Positions 45,545-56,255 of a stretch of DNA of 64,000 nucleotides are shown here, one piece after another. The stretch comes from Urophycis tenuis. Its lineage: Eukaryota > Chordata > Actinopteri > Gadiformes > Phycidae. Made by a program: the position numbers and the translations under genes. Below the pieces are notes generated by a model. That model had not been told where the DNA came from. It did not search any database and saw nothing but the letters and a program-made list of their open reading frames with translations. Every line of letters starts with the position of its first letter. Position 1 is the stretch's first letter. The stretch spans positions 62,001-126,000 of the forward strand of contig JAXIVH010000303.1 of assembly GCA_036785325.1 (NCBI GenBank), given 5' to 3'.

Positions 45545-46073
45545 CTGTATTTTTTTTTTAAACCACATGTGACCATCCACAGCAAAACAAACCAGTCTTG
45601 TCGGTCAATTATGACTGGAACGCTGGTAATGGTAGACTAAACATGAAACATAAATGTGAATAATGTCAGATAAAAAGTTCTTTTATTGCAGACAGGTTGG
45701 AAATAATAGATCCCGAGTTTGCTTAGCTGGCAAGTAAAATGATGCTAACATCATGTAAAGTTGGGGTGATCACTATATTTGGCCCTTGATTTTTTTGTGC
45801 TCTCTGTTTCCAGAGTCAAGAATCTTCAATTTTAAGCTCTCCTGACAAACATTAGCCCTCTTTTTGAACAAAATGTTTAAATACTCGGGGGCCAAGAAGC
45901 GAAACTATACAGAGAATGTATGTTTATAAATCTCACCTTTTAAAGGCACTAAAAGTCAAAAGAAAAAATGTTTTTTTCATTCCTTAGACCCTATAGAATG
46001 AAGATATAAATGTCTCCAAAAATTAACATCCAAATCCAACGAGCACCCAAATCAGATACATAGGCTCTCGCAC
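45545..46073. other. 5' flank/intron of the XPG-like element
   Basis: Non-coding sequence up to the right end of the 4.4-kb element. No exon was recognised. Confidence 0.35.
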
Positions 46074-46076
46074 TAA

Positions 46077-46575
46077 GAGGGACATTGTTTCACTGATACG
46101 ATCACACTACCCATCGACTTGTCGGTATCCAGTTCCTCCAAAACTGTCACCATCATCTCTTTGAAGACCTCTGCATCAACAAATGGCTTGTTGTGCTTTG
46201 CGAGTACCCATGACGCTATCAGAGATGCGCTGGTTACCTTCTGTTGGGATGTGAGGGCTCGTATCGCACCAGGATCCTGCTGCTGTGTGCATAACCACCT
46301 ATGAGTGCTTGGATTTTCCGCTTTCGTGCCTCTGTCTTCGGAGGGAATGCATCCTTGAAATTACCATGTTTTGTTTCGTGGTGCCGTCTAATATTATACT
46401 CTTTGCATACAGAGACACCCTTGTTACAGATCAGGCATGTCGGCTTTGCATTAATAAAACTGGGGAGGATGAAGACGTAGTTCTCTGTCCATTGTTCATG
46501 AAAGACCCTGTTTTCGCTCATAACTTTTCTCTTAAGATTTTTGGAAAGAGCCATTTTTTTGACAGCTAACAGCAA
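46077..46575 (-). pseudogene. Outer hAT transposase, N-terminal BED finger
   Basis: The minus-strand frame has LKRKVMSENRVFHEQWTENY, a BED finger (CLICNKGVSVCKEYNIRRHHETKH in outline C-x2-C...H-x4-H) and then, in another frame after a shift near 46,250, SASLIASWVLAKHNKPFVDA. The order and strand match the catalytic remnant at 40,266-41,631, so both are one gene split by the 4.4-kb element. Confidence 0.85.
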
Positions 46576-47084
46576 TACTTGTTTTTGTTTTGTTTCTTTT
46601 CAAACTACAGGCATATAATTAATAGCGCCCCCAATGGTCAGTCCACAAATTTCACCCACATCAGCCCCCCCGCGGGTTGTGGCCCGTCATGTAATGGCTT
46701 AGAAAATATCTGGCAATACCCGCAGCCAAACTTTATTGCTGACCCCTGCTCTAGAGGGTCGCGAGAGGGGGGTCTGGAGCCAATCCCAGCTACAACGGGC
46801 GAGAGGCGAGGTACACCCTGGACAGGTCGCCAGCTAATCACAGGGCTAACATATAGAGACAAACAACCATTCACACTTACATACACACCTATGGAGACAC
46901 CAATTAACCTAATCCCCAACCTGCATGTTTTTTTTGGTCTGTGGGAGGAAGCCGGAGTACCCGGAGAGAACCCACGCAAGCACGGGGAGAACATGCAAAC
47001 TCCACACAGAAAGGTCCCAGGTGGATTAGCACTGAGGCGACAGTGCTAACCACTGCACCACCGTGCCGCCCCCGCGCACAGCGT

Positions 47085-47334
47085 TTGAAGCCCAATTCAT
47101 GCGTCACGCAAATTGAGACTGTGTCACGCATAATCAATGCTTGCTCAAAAAAAAGGTTGGTCGCTCTATATCCTGGAGCCACAGACAGCCAAACGAACAT
47201 TACTTGACAGTTCAAAGGTTGTTGTCAACTTTTTCTTGTTGTCATGACAGCGCGTGCACGTGCATACCAGATACATTGCGAAGGAACTATTAGACACGCG
47301 CTTTCCAATTCGAAAAATGGAGAAAGAGACTGAG
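47085..47334. other. Pre-insertion flank, no gene
   Basis: Sequence that was contiguous with 30,720-30,794 before the SINE inserted. Nothing recognised. Confidence 0.4.
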
Positions 47335-47945
47335 GCCCTGTCTACATTAACCCGGGTAAATCCAGAATCGCATAAATATTTATCCGTTTAGCCCTTCCGT
47401 CCACATTAGAACGGAGAATTCCGACGTTGAAAACGATGCTTTTCAGAAACGGTCGCTGAGGTGGATGAATGTGAAAACTCCGGGTTCGCGTTGTAGTGTG
47501 ATCAGGGTAGACGGAGGCTTTTAGAAACGATGACGTTCGGTTGCCATGACAATGCCGTAAGCTTGCACTTGAGACGCTTATCTTAACAAACATGGCAGGT
47601 GAAATGGAAAGGATGATCTATCTGTACTTGTGTATCTTTAGTTACAACTCGGCATGCTATGTAACACTTATTCGTTACTCCAACGCCGAAGGCGAGTGCT
47701 GTACTTGTTGTGCTTAAGCGATGGAAAAAAAAAACGCGTGTATTAACGGCATCAGCCTGTAATCTAAACAAAGAGGCGTGGCGGGAGTCGCGTAACCATG
47801 ACAATCATTGTTTATCAAAATCATTTCAGTGTGGAACGTGGATGCAAAACATTCCGTAAACGATATGAAAACAATAGTGTGGACGGAAATCGTTTTCATT
47901 GCGAATGTGCGTTTTTATATTTACCCGGGTTAATGTAGATGGGGC
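47335..47945. mobile_element. MITE with 28-bp TIR
   Basis: Ends GCCCTGTCTACATTAACC and, inverted, GCCCCATCTACATTAACC, continuing as CGGGTAAAT on both sides. CTGAG flanks both ends (47330-47334, 47946-47950). It encodes no protein. Superfamily not assigned. Confidence 0.7.
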
Positions 47946-47950
47946 CTGAG

Positions 47951-48560
47951 TCTGAGGCAATAAAAAGAGAAGGTGTGGGTACAGGAAAGACTGGGAAAAT
48001 TAATATTTGTGGCTGAAATGTGTTGAGGGGGATACCGAGAGGGCGAAAAGGTGAGAGTCCTAAAGGTGTCCCCAGAACACTGAACTGTTTTTTTTTTTTC
48101 CTGCGCCTGCCTTTACTAACATGCAAGTTTACCATCCTTCCTCCCCCTTCTCGTTCCGTGAACCTCTGGAGTCGTGAGTTAAGACTATTTTTTTTAACTG
48201 TTCCTGTGGTGTTGAGCAACTACAATTCCTGTAATCCTAGAATTTCACATTATAATTTATTTAAAGTGAATAAATTGTAATGAACAATGTTGGAGCCAGA
48301 ATTAGTTATGCTTATTGTTATTAGTTATAGTTATGAAATGAAAAGATAAACAATAAAATTTAGGATTTGCATTAATCATAATTTAATTTAATAATATTTT
48401 GTTATTTAGATTTGCTTTGTGTATTGTGAAGCAATATGGAGGTGTGAACTTGCATTGGGCACACCCTACTTTGACAGCACCTGACCAATTAAAGCTACTT
48501 AAAGCTGTCAACTGGGTGAATCATTTGACAACTGCAGCCAAAAGGTTTTTTTGACCGCAG
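47951..48560. other. No recognisable feature
   Basis: Flanking DNA of the second Gypsy element, AT-rich, with several AATAAA sequences. Confidence 0.35.
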
Positions 48561-48723
48561 TGTTATGTCTCTCTGACAGCTTTACGACAGCCGTGTTCCG
48601 TAATGTTAAATGACGTCATCCGGGTTCTATGTGTTGCTTCTTCAGTCAAGTAAACGAATGGACATAGCGTGACATGTGTCTCTCTCTGTGCCTGTTTACA
48701 CACACATAACATTGGCGACGAGA

Positions 48724-49272
48724 ATGGAGCTTTCAATTCCACCACCTGCCCAGTTCCTCGCACTACCGGGCGAGCCTCCGGTACCGTGGCTTCGTTGGCT
48801 GGAGTCATTTGAAACATACCTCGCAGCTCTCGCACTGGAGGAAGCTAACGATGGGCGACGGAGAGCACTCCTCATCCACTGCTTAGGCACCGAGGGACAA
48901 CGCATTTTCAGGACATTGGGACAAGCAAAAAAGTACAAGGACGCTACTAAACTGCTTGAGACACACTTCACTGCTCCACAGACAGTAATACTTCGCAGAA
49001 TTGTTTTCCGGCAGCGCAAGCAGACCACGGGTGAGTCCATTCAGCACTACGTAGCCGACCTCCGTGGCTTAGCCTCTTTTTGTAAATTCGGGGCAATGGA
49101 GGAGGAGATGATCAGAGATCAGCTCGCTGAACATGCAATTAACCCTAAGACACGAGAGAAGTTGGTTATGTCACCAGACGATCTGACACTAAGCCAGGCT
49201 TTAAAGATAGCACTGCAAATTGAAACAGCCACTGGGTTAGCCACAAAACTAGATTTTCGCGCTTCCCCGTAG
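48724..49272 (+). pseudogene. Gypsy gag, capsid part
   Basis: ATG just after GGCGACGAGA. MELSIPPPAQFLALPGEPPV, then WLRWLESFETYLAAL and FRQRKQTTGESIQHYVADL. It stops at TAG 49270-49272, before the zinc knuckles that are readable in another frame. Confidence 0.8.
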
Positions 49273-49290
49273 CCCGCCCTAACTCAACAG

Positions 49291-50083
49291 GTGGAGGAGC
49301 CTGAGCGCCCGCTTAGCCCAGCGTCGTCTGAAGGGGACATAGGGATACATTACACTGACCGCACACGTGGCCGCAGCTGTGGCGATTGTGGTTCCTCCTC
49401 GCACGCCAGCAGAGCCCAGGGGTGCCCAGCTAGAGGACAGTTGTGTCAGCGCTGTGGGAAGAGCAACCATTTTGCCAGGGTATGCCGCTCTGCACCAGCC
49501 ACTGCAGGCTGGCCCACGACCCGGAAAAGCTACCACTACATGCCCCACGTCCATACATTCAGTCAGCTCTGCCCGTGTACCGTTCAAGACATGCACTGTG
49601 GAATTGAACGGAGTCTGTGTGCCGCTGCTGCTGGATACTGGAGCGGCCGTTTCACTTCTCAACTGGCCCACAGTAAAACGTTTCCTGCCCCACATCACAT
49701 TACAGACGCCATCTACAGTGCTACATGGGTACGGTAATGCAAGGATCTCCCTAGTTGGCTCTCTGAACTATGCAATGCGCCATGGAAACAAGTGCGTCCC
49801 GGCCTTCACCTTCCAGGTGGCACAGCATGGTGCTAACCTCATGGGGCTGGACCTCATCACCAGCCTAGGTTTCACGTTCCCGGACAGCGGCGGGGCGGCA
49901 ATCCTGCAGGTCAGCTCGGCATGGGAGCAGCGATGGCCTCAGCTCTTTTCAGGCCTGGGCTGCATCTCAGCCTTCACGCATCAACCTCTCCTGCACACAG
50001 ACCAGCACCCAGTCATACAGCCCCTTCGACGCATTCCCCTGGCGTTGCGCGACGATGTCAAAGCGGAGCTAACAAAGTTTTAG
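49291..50083 (+). pseudogene. Gypsy zinc knuckles and protease
   Basis: Two knuckles (CGDCGSSSHASRAQGC, CQRCGKSNHFARVC) are in one frame. After a shift near 49,520 the retropepsin core VPLLLDTGAAVSLL and NLMGLDLI are in another. The frame ends at TAG 50081-50083, just before the reverse transcriptase continues in a third frame. Confidence 0.8.
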
Positions 50084-51517
50084 AAGCAGGCATTATCGAA
50101 CCAGTGAACGCCTCACCATGGATCTCGAATCTGGTAATTGCAAAAAAGAAAACAGGCGGCTTGCGAGTGTGTGTCGACCTGAGGGCAGTGAATAAGGCTG
50201 TGATGCCAGATAAATACCCGCTGCCCACTGCAGAAGAACTGACCTCCCAGTTTTATGGCTCCAAGGTATTTTCCAAGCTTGATCTCCGCCAGGGCTACCT
50301 GCAGGTTCCACTACACCCAGATTGTCGTAACCTCACTGCATTTGTCACGCATGCAGGTGTCTTCCGCTACACCAGGGTACCATTTGGCCTTTGCTCCGCC
50401 CTTAGCTGTTTTCAGAAGATAATGTCCACTATTTTTGCTGGCATCCCTGGAGTGGTCATTTATCTGGACGACATAGTGGTGCATGGAACAACACCTGCTA
50501 TCCACGACCAACGCCTGACACAGGTGCTGGACACTCTGGCTTCTCACAGCCTCACACTGAATGGGGAGAAATGCATTCTCTCTGCATCTGAGGTGGAGTT
50601 CGTGGGTTTTCGCTTGACCCCAGAAGGACTTAGCCCTCTACACTCCAACGTGGATGCCATCCAACGGCTGCCCATGCCATCCAGTCCTGCCCACCTCGCC
50701 TCCTTCCTGGGCATGACGGCGTATTACCTGCGTTTTCTACCCCAGTACTCTGCCACTACAGCTCCGCTCCGTCTACTACTCAAGAAAGACGCCCCATGGA
50801 CATGGACCCCGGCCTGCGCGGACGCCATAACACAGCTGAAGTCTCAACTTATCTCACCACCTGTGCTTGCTCACTTTGACCCATCCAGCCCAACTCTTCT
50901 CACTTGCGATGCCTCAAACTTTGCAGTTGGGGCTGTGCTGTCTCAGCTCCATGACGGCGTAGAGCGGCCTGTTGCGTTTGCCTCACGGGCCCTTAATTCA
51001 GCGGAGCAGAAGTCTTCAGTGGGGGAGAGAGAGGCCCTGGCCTGCGTCTGGGCATGCGAGCGCTGGCATATATACGTGTATGGCCGTTCATTCACTCTAC
51101 GAACAGACCACCAAGCACTCACAGCTCTGCTTGCTACATCCGGATCAGGACACAGGCCCCTGCGCATCCATCGCTGGTATGAGAGACTTCACCAGTACAA
51201 CTTTACAACTTTACAACTTTACTACATTGCAGTATACACCGGGCCGGGAGAACGTGGTGGCAGACCTACTGTCACGCTCTACACACCCCCCGGCTACTTG
51301 CCTCTCAGCCACAGACCTCAATTCGGACACCACAGACTCGGACCTTATACAGCTCCTCCACTCTCCTCTGGAGGCAACCGTGTCATTGCATGAGCTCCAG
51401 CAGGCCTCTGAGCAGGATCCAGTGCTGGCACAGCTCCGCTCCTGCATCCACTCAGGGTGGCCTCCAGCCTCCAGCCTCCCGACCAGCCTGACACCTTTTC
51501 ACCGCTTTAAAGATTAG
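50084..51517 (+). pseudogene. Gypsy reverse transcriptase-RNase H
   Basis: Shows EAGIIEPVNASPWISNLVIA, LRVCVDLRAVNKAV, FSKLDLRQGYLQVPL, the intact catalytic VIYLDDIVVHG, FVGFRLTPEGL, and RNase H blocks LLTCDASNFAVGAVL and RSFTLRTDHQALTALL. A short tandem duplication (ACTTTACA repeated around 51,200-51,225) shifts the frame before YTPGRENVVADLLSR. TAG at 51515-51517 ends it. Confidence 0.85.
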
Positions 51518-51541
51518 CTTTTCTGCTGGAATGATCACTGT

Positions 51542-52695
51542 GTGGCAAGGGGCCACCGCACAGTTGTACCCCCTGCACTACGGGCCCAGGTACTGACCAT
51601 GGCTCACGAAGGTCACCTGGGCATCGTCAGGGTGAAGCAGCGGTGCAGAGAGGTGGTCTGGTGGCCAGGAATAGACGGGGACATCGAAGCCATGGTGAAG
51701 GACTGCACTGCATGCCTGGTGAGCGGCAAGACGGGCCCTCCACCGGCCCCGCCCCTCCAGCCACTGCAGTGGCCAGCAGGGCCCTGGGAGCATATACAGA
51801 TGGACATTTGTGGCGAGCTCCATGGCGTCCCGCACCACCAGCGCTTTCTCATTGTGGCCTACGACCTCTACTCCAAGTGGCCTGAGGAGGTCTCGGCAGG
51901 TTCAGTCACCACACATACAGTCATTGACTTTTTGGAGAGACTGTTCGCCCGCTGGGGTACGCCATCAGCGGTAACCACAGACAAGGGCCCCCAATTCATT
52001 TCCGCTGAGTTCACCTCCTTTCTCCGTGAGCGGGGTATTAGACACATTCGCACTGCCTTCTACAATCCACAGGCAAATGGGGGGGTAGAACGCCTGAACC
52101 AAACACTTAAAAATGGAATCAGAGCTCACCTGGCTGAAGGATTCCAATTCGCAGCAGCACTCCGGCAAACCCTCCTTCACTATCGAGCTACTCAGCACTC
52201 CACAACAGAGACTTCTCCAGCGCGCCTCATGGTGGGACGGGAGCTGTCATTGCCTTTGGATCGCCTTCGGGCTCCTGCTCGCCCTCCATCAATCGCACAA
52301 CGGGATGTGCAGCGGCAGTCATCCAGCCAGCTGCGCAACAGAGTCACAGCACAGCAGCACAGAATGAAACAGCGCTTTGACCGTTCCCACAGGGTAAAAA
52401 CCGGTTCACCACCCTGGACTGGGTCAGGGTCCGGAGGCCCACCCGGGGCCATAAGCTCATGTCATTCTGGTCCGAACCTCTGCAAGTGACTGAGCAGCTG
52501 GGCCCTGCTACTTTCCGCCTGTCTGACGGAACGCGGTGGCATGCCCGCCGCCTCCGTAGGGTGCCGCCACCTACCGCAGCAGACCTGGAGGCCAGGGAGA
52601 ACTCTAATCCAGGTCCCATCTGCCCTGATGACCTCGCCAGGCGACCGGCCCGTGCACGGGGCAGACCGGGCTATCTCGGGGACTATGTGGCTTGA
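51542..52695 (+). pseudogene. Gypsy integrase
   Basis: HHCC finger (HEGHLGIVRVKQRC ... CTACLVSGK) and DDE core (IQMDICGEL, VTTDKGPQFISAEF, NGGVERLNQ). A frameshift near 52,400 moves the end (QVTEQLGPATFRLSDGTRWH ... YLGDYVA) to another frame. Confidence 0.8.
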
Positions 52696-52964
52696 ATAAC
52701 AATAGTGATAATACCATATGTTTTCATGCTTTACAATGTTTTCAGGTTACACTGTTCCAGTCGTTTTAGACTGGTGTTTTTTCATTACAGCATTTAGGTT
52801 CTGGCTTAAGATGACCTGCCTATTCTAGTGGGACAGTTTTAAAATGTTGTACCTACTCAGGGATGTGGTTTGGGCTTCCCCTGGGGAGGGGGGAAAATGT
52901 TATGTCTCTCTGACAGCTTTACGACAGCCGTGTTCCGGAAGGTTAAATGACGTCATCCGGGTTC

Positions 52965-53350
52965 AGAAATAGGAAATTGCTTTTACAAACAATAAATAAA
53001 ATTAAATAGCTAAAGTAAATCGTAAGTGGAAGTGCATCTGTCAATTCATTGAATGTTCAGAGTATTATGAATCTTTATTTAGAAAAAAATACACATTGGT
53101 TGGCCTATTCATGAGCACACATCAGCAATTACACATGTTTAGGGGAATATGGCATTAGTAATATACCATGTAAGGTGGTATGTGCTAGAAATGGGTAAAC
53201 CACTATCAGTGAGTCTGTCCGTGAGGTGGGGGCACCGCCGCGCCAGGCAGTGTCCCACATTGTCCCTCAGAAACATACCCCTTGTCCCCCCCTTGGGCTT
53301 ATTAGCAGGTGGCCACCCTAGGCGTGACATAGGTGACCCAGTTTTCCCAG
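52965..53350. other. No recognisable gene
   Basis: AT-rich junction sequence between the truncated LTR and L1 debris. Confidence 0.35.
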
Positions 53351-54390
53351 TATGAGGTGAATTTCTCCAGTTTATGGTTAACAAATGCTGTTATCTTTTC
53401 CATTTTATAAATGCCCATTGTGATTTCATCCATATATTTAAAGTTGGGCTCTCCTGTGATAGCCATTTCCTGGTGATAATCTTTTTACAGGCCACCAGCA
53501 AGATGTTCATCAGATGTTTATCCCTTTTCAGCCATTCCTGAGGTATGTGTCTGAAAAACAAAGTTTTACTCCCAAAAGGTACTTCATATTTAAAGATATC
53601 CTGTAGGCCGGGCATTATGTATCTCTCTCCAGTAGTCCTTCATGACAGGGCAGTCCCAGAAAACATGATAATGGTTTGCATTTTGATTAGGTCCTACCAC
53701 AATTTCTCCAACAGGCAGGGAAAATATTATCATAGTGAGACTTCTGGGAAGGTGTAATAAAGTATCTAATCAAGCTTTTCCAGCCAAACTCTCTTGTTCT
53801 GTAAGCTAGTACACCTCCACTCAGTACGTTTACATGCAGCAAGAAATTCGAATTTCTGATCGGATCAGATAATGACATGCGTAAAACCGGATCACTTGTC
53901 CGAGTATACATGCCGTTCAGAGAATCGGATTAACAGCCGGAGCATGGCTGACTCTGGACGCTATGTGGCGCTGCGCATGTGCAGAATGGCACTGTGCATG
54001 CGCAGAATGCAAAATCCGATTCAGATCCGATTGCTGAGTATACATGCCGTTAAAAGTCTGACTGTGAACGAATTATCCAGGTGTTGTTATCCGATTTTGA
54101 GATGTCCGAAGTAGGTCCGAAGTAGGTAGGATTAAGGTGTTTACATGCACTTAAAAAGTCCGAACGATGTCTTATACGATTAGAAATTCGAATTTCTTGC
54201 AGCATGTAAACGTACTGACTGATACCTCCATATTGTTATCCATTCTTCCTCAGATATAGTCATCCCTCCTTCCTTCTCCCATTTTATTTTAATATATGAA
54301 GTTGAGTGTGATTTCAGATTCAGCACACCCTTATGAAACAACGTTAGAGAAGGATGTATCCACCTTCCTTCACACTCATTTTGACAGTTT
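53351..54390 (-). pseudogene. L1-like LINE C-terminal fragment
   Basis: The minus strand encodes KTLFFRHIPQEWLKRDKHLM, ILLVACKKIITRKWLSQESP and IWMKSQWAFIKW, the typical post-RT end of fish L1-like polyproteins, preceded (higher coordinates) by NHYHVFWDCPVMKDYWRE-like sequence. It is interrupted by the MITE at 53,822. Confidence 0.65.
53822..54217. mobile_element. MITE with ~36-bp near-perfect TIR
   Basis: Ends CAGTACGTTTACATGCAGCA and, inverted, CAGTACGTTTACATGCTGCA, extending through AAGAAATTCGAATTTCT. ACT flanks both ends (53819-53821, 54218-54220). 396 bp, no coding. Confidence 0.8.
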
Positions 54391-54493
54391 AATTACCCCA
54401 TAAGCCACGCCCCCTTCCAACGCACGCGTGCGCTCCCTTCCGCCGTACACGCACGTGCCCCTTTCGTCGTACACGCGCAGACACACACACACA

Positions 54494-54916
54494 CTATAGG
54501 GGGTTTGCTTTGAAACGACGAGAAAGAAAGTTATCCGAGTGTATCTCCCACGCATTCCAGTTGTCCGTGATAACGGGGGAGAGTGGCTCAATTCATTGTG
54601 GCCAAGCAATAAATGTCGGCGCGACATGCTGGCGGCACTCTCTGCCACTATCAAAGATGTGCGTGTGTGCGTGTGCGTGTGTGTGTGTGTGGGAACAACA
54701 TCCAGATCGACATTTGTCTCTCTGTCGTAAACATTAGGTTTTGAATGTATTGCAGGGAACGGTACAGTATGAATGGTCAGGAGCCAGGCATTTGATTCCC
54801 TCGCAAAAACTTATTCCCTCGGACCCCAGCGTTTCACCAATACGCAGTCTTGGGCGATTGGCGTGACATGCTGGCGGCACACTCTGCCACTATCAAAGAT
54901 GTGTGCGTGTGTGCGT

Positions 54917-54967
<51 letters not shown>

Positions 54968-55126
54968 TGTGTGCGGGAACAACATCCAGATCCCCATTTG
55001 TCGTAAACATTTATTGCATGGCCACAATGAATTGAGCCACTCTCCCCCGTTATCACGGACAACTGGAATGCGTGGGAGATACACTCGGATAACTTTCTCT
55101 CGTCGTTTCAAAGCAAACCCCCTAGA
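54494..55126. mobile_element. Long-TIR element with GT-rich core
   Basis: Arms of about 120 nt (54494-54616 and 55007-55126) are inverted copies with few differences, ending CTATAGGGGGTTTGC and, inverted, CTCTAGGGGGTTTGC. Between them, a block (GCGACATGCTGGCGGCAC ... ATCAAAGATGTG, (GT)n, GGGAACAACATCCAGATC) occurs twice in direct orientation at about 54,624-54,712 and 54,862-54,994. Confidence 0.75.
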
Positions 55127-55292
55127 GGGTCGCGGGGGGGCTGAAGATCCCAGCTACAACGGGCGAGAGGTGGGGTACACCCTGGACAGGTCGCCAGCCT
55201 ATCACAGGGCTAACATACTGTATAGCCACGAACAACCATTCACACTCACATACACACCTATGGTCAATTTAGAGACACCAATTAACCTAATC
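55122..55292 (-). mobile_element. SINE fragment
   Basis: Same family as the split SINE at 46,757-47,072 (GTACACCCTGGACAGGTCGC, ATCACAGGGCTAACATA, AATTTAGAGACACCAATTAA). It is truncated at its head. Confidence 0.7.
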
Positions 55293-55342
55293 CGGACTTG
55301 GACTCAAATGTGATATTTAAGTAAGAGTAAAGATGCCCTCCA

Positions 55343-55604
55343 TACGGAGTCTGAGTCTGTGTCTGAGTGTACCTGTCTCTGAGTCTGAATCTGAGTCTGA
55401 GTTTGTGTCTGAGTCTGAGTCTGTGTCTGTCTGAGTCTGTGTGTCTGAATCTGTGTGTCTGAATCTGAATCTGTGTCTGAGTCTGAGGCTGTGTCTGTGT
55501 CTGTCTGAGTCTGTCTGAGTCTGTCTGTCTGAGTCTGTGTCTGAATCTGTGTCTGAGTCTGAGTCTGTGTCTGAGTCTGAATATGTGTCTGAGTCTGAGT
55601 CTGT
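55343..55604. repeat. (TCTGAG/TCTGTG)n hexanucleotide minisatellite
   Basis: About 40 units of TCTGAG, TCTGTG and TCTGAA in irregular order. Thr/Gln/Asp-rich minus-strand frames across it are artefacts. Confidence 0.9.
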
Positions 55605-56255
55605 GCCTTCAAAAGCTCTTGTGGAAGCCTTCATGCCTTTCCTTTCACAAAGAACAGCCTTTCTTGATACCAGCAGACACTGGAATTGTGTCATGAAGTT
55701 CCAACCATTGCATGTCCCGCCAGTGCATGTTGTGCATGAATGTATTTCATTTGTGTCGTAATACACTGTTTGGTTACAGTAGAGACAACTACAGCCAATG
55801 AGTTAAAGGTTATTGCAAATTGTTAGGTTTGGTCAAAGATAGTTTTTCTATCTCAGGGCCGTTATCCTTACTGACTACCACTATTTGACTAAGAATACAT
55901 AAACAACTAGTGCAGCAGTACAGATTTTAATATGTGCTTAAAATAAATGTTGGCCTAAATAGAAAACACACACAAGTCCTTTTTGAGTACATTCTTTCAT
56001 TTCAGGACAGACAGCAGAAGGTTGTCTCCTGCTGGATGAATACATTTGCTTGCATGGCTCAAAATACTGCAGCTGCCTTCCAGGTTTGGCCTCCAGAAAG
56101 CAGCTGAAATAATTATCATAAATACAATTAAATAAATACAATTACCTATTGGTGTTGTAATCTTCATCCGCATAAAAACAGATGCATGCTTATTATATTA
56201 ATGGTCATAAGAATAACAAAGACAAATTGATAAGCAGACAGGAAGAGAGGGAATA
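55605..56255. other. No confident feature
   Basis: A plus frame continues out of the hexamer repeat to a stop at 55761 (SKALVEAFMPFLSQRTAFL). It could be a decayed exon, but no splice or homology evidence was found. Confidence 0.3.

Larger units (their letters stand above)
41635..46073 (-). mobile_element. 4.4-kb element with XPG/FEN1-like nuclease, Academ-like
   Basis: It interrupts the hAT transposase precisely: removing 41635-46073 and one TAA (41632-41634 or 46074-46076) restores continuity of the hAT. The 3-bp duplication and weak inverted ends (CTTTGAGAAAAAATATGT and, inverted, GTGCGAGAGCCTATGT) suggest a DNA transposon. From memory, Academ elements encode an XPG-like nuclease and make 3-4 bp duplications, which fits; the assignment is inference. 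A LINE fragment lies inside. Confidence 0.55.
30834..46748 (-). mobile_element. hAT element (outer), split by Gypsy and XPG-type elements
   Basis: The ends CATGGGTCGGCAATA and, inverted, CAGGGGTCAGCAATA are TIRs. The flanking octamers GTCTAGAG (30826-30833) and CTCTAGAG (46749-46756) match at 7 of 8 positions. The transposase runs on the minus strand and is distributed on both sides of two later insertions. Confidence 0.8.
30795..47072 (-). mobile_element. SINE split by a 16-kb transposon nest
   Basis: Head on the minus strand at 47072 (GGCGGCACGGTGGTGCAGTG, tRNA-like A box GTGCAGTGGTTAGCAC). The body runs to 46,757 and the last 39 bp resume at 30,833-30,795 (AGAATAAGCAGTATAGAAAA then ATGATG). 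The 12-bp CGCGCACAGCGT at 30783-30794 recurs at 47073-47084, a SINE target-site duplication that proves the two halves were one insertion. The tail resembles the RTE LINE tail at 56,256. Confidence 0.8.
48561..52964 (+). mobile_element. Second Ty3/Gypsy element, decayed, truncated 3' LTR
   Basis: The left LTR 48561-48711 (TGTTATGTCTC ... CATAACA, 151 bp) is followed by TTGGCGACGAGAATGG. The right LTR begins at 52898 after a polypurine run (GGGGAGGGGGGAAAA) but stops after 67 bp. It shares the primer-binding region and gag start pattern with the element at 31,145, so both are of one lineage. Confidence 0.9.

Noticed and set aside
54811..55111. Thr/His and Cys/Val repeat proteins
   Set aside because: Translations of (GT)n/(CA)n only.
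55304..55766. Thr-Gln-Thr-Gln and Ser-Asp repeat proteins on the minus strand
   Set aside because: Translations of the hexanucleotide repeat.
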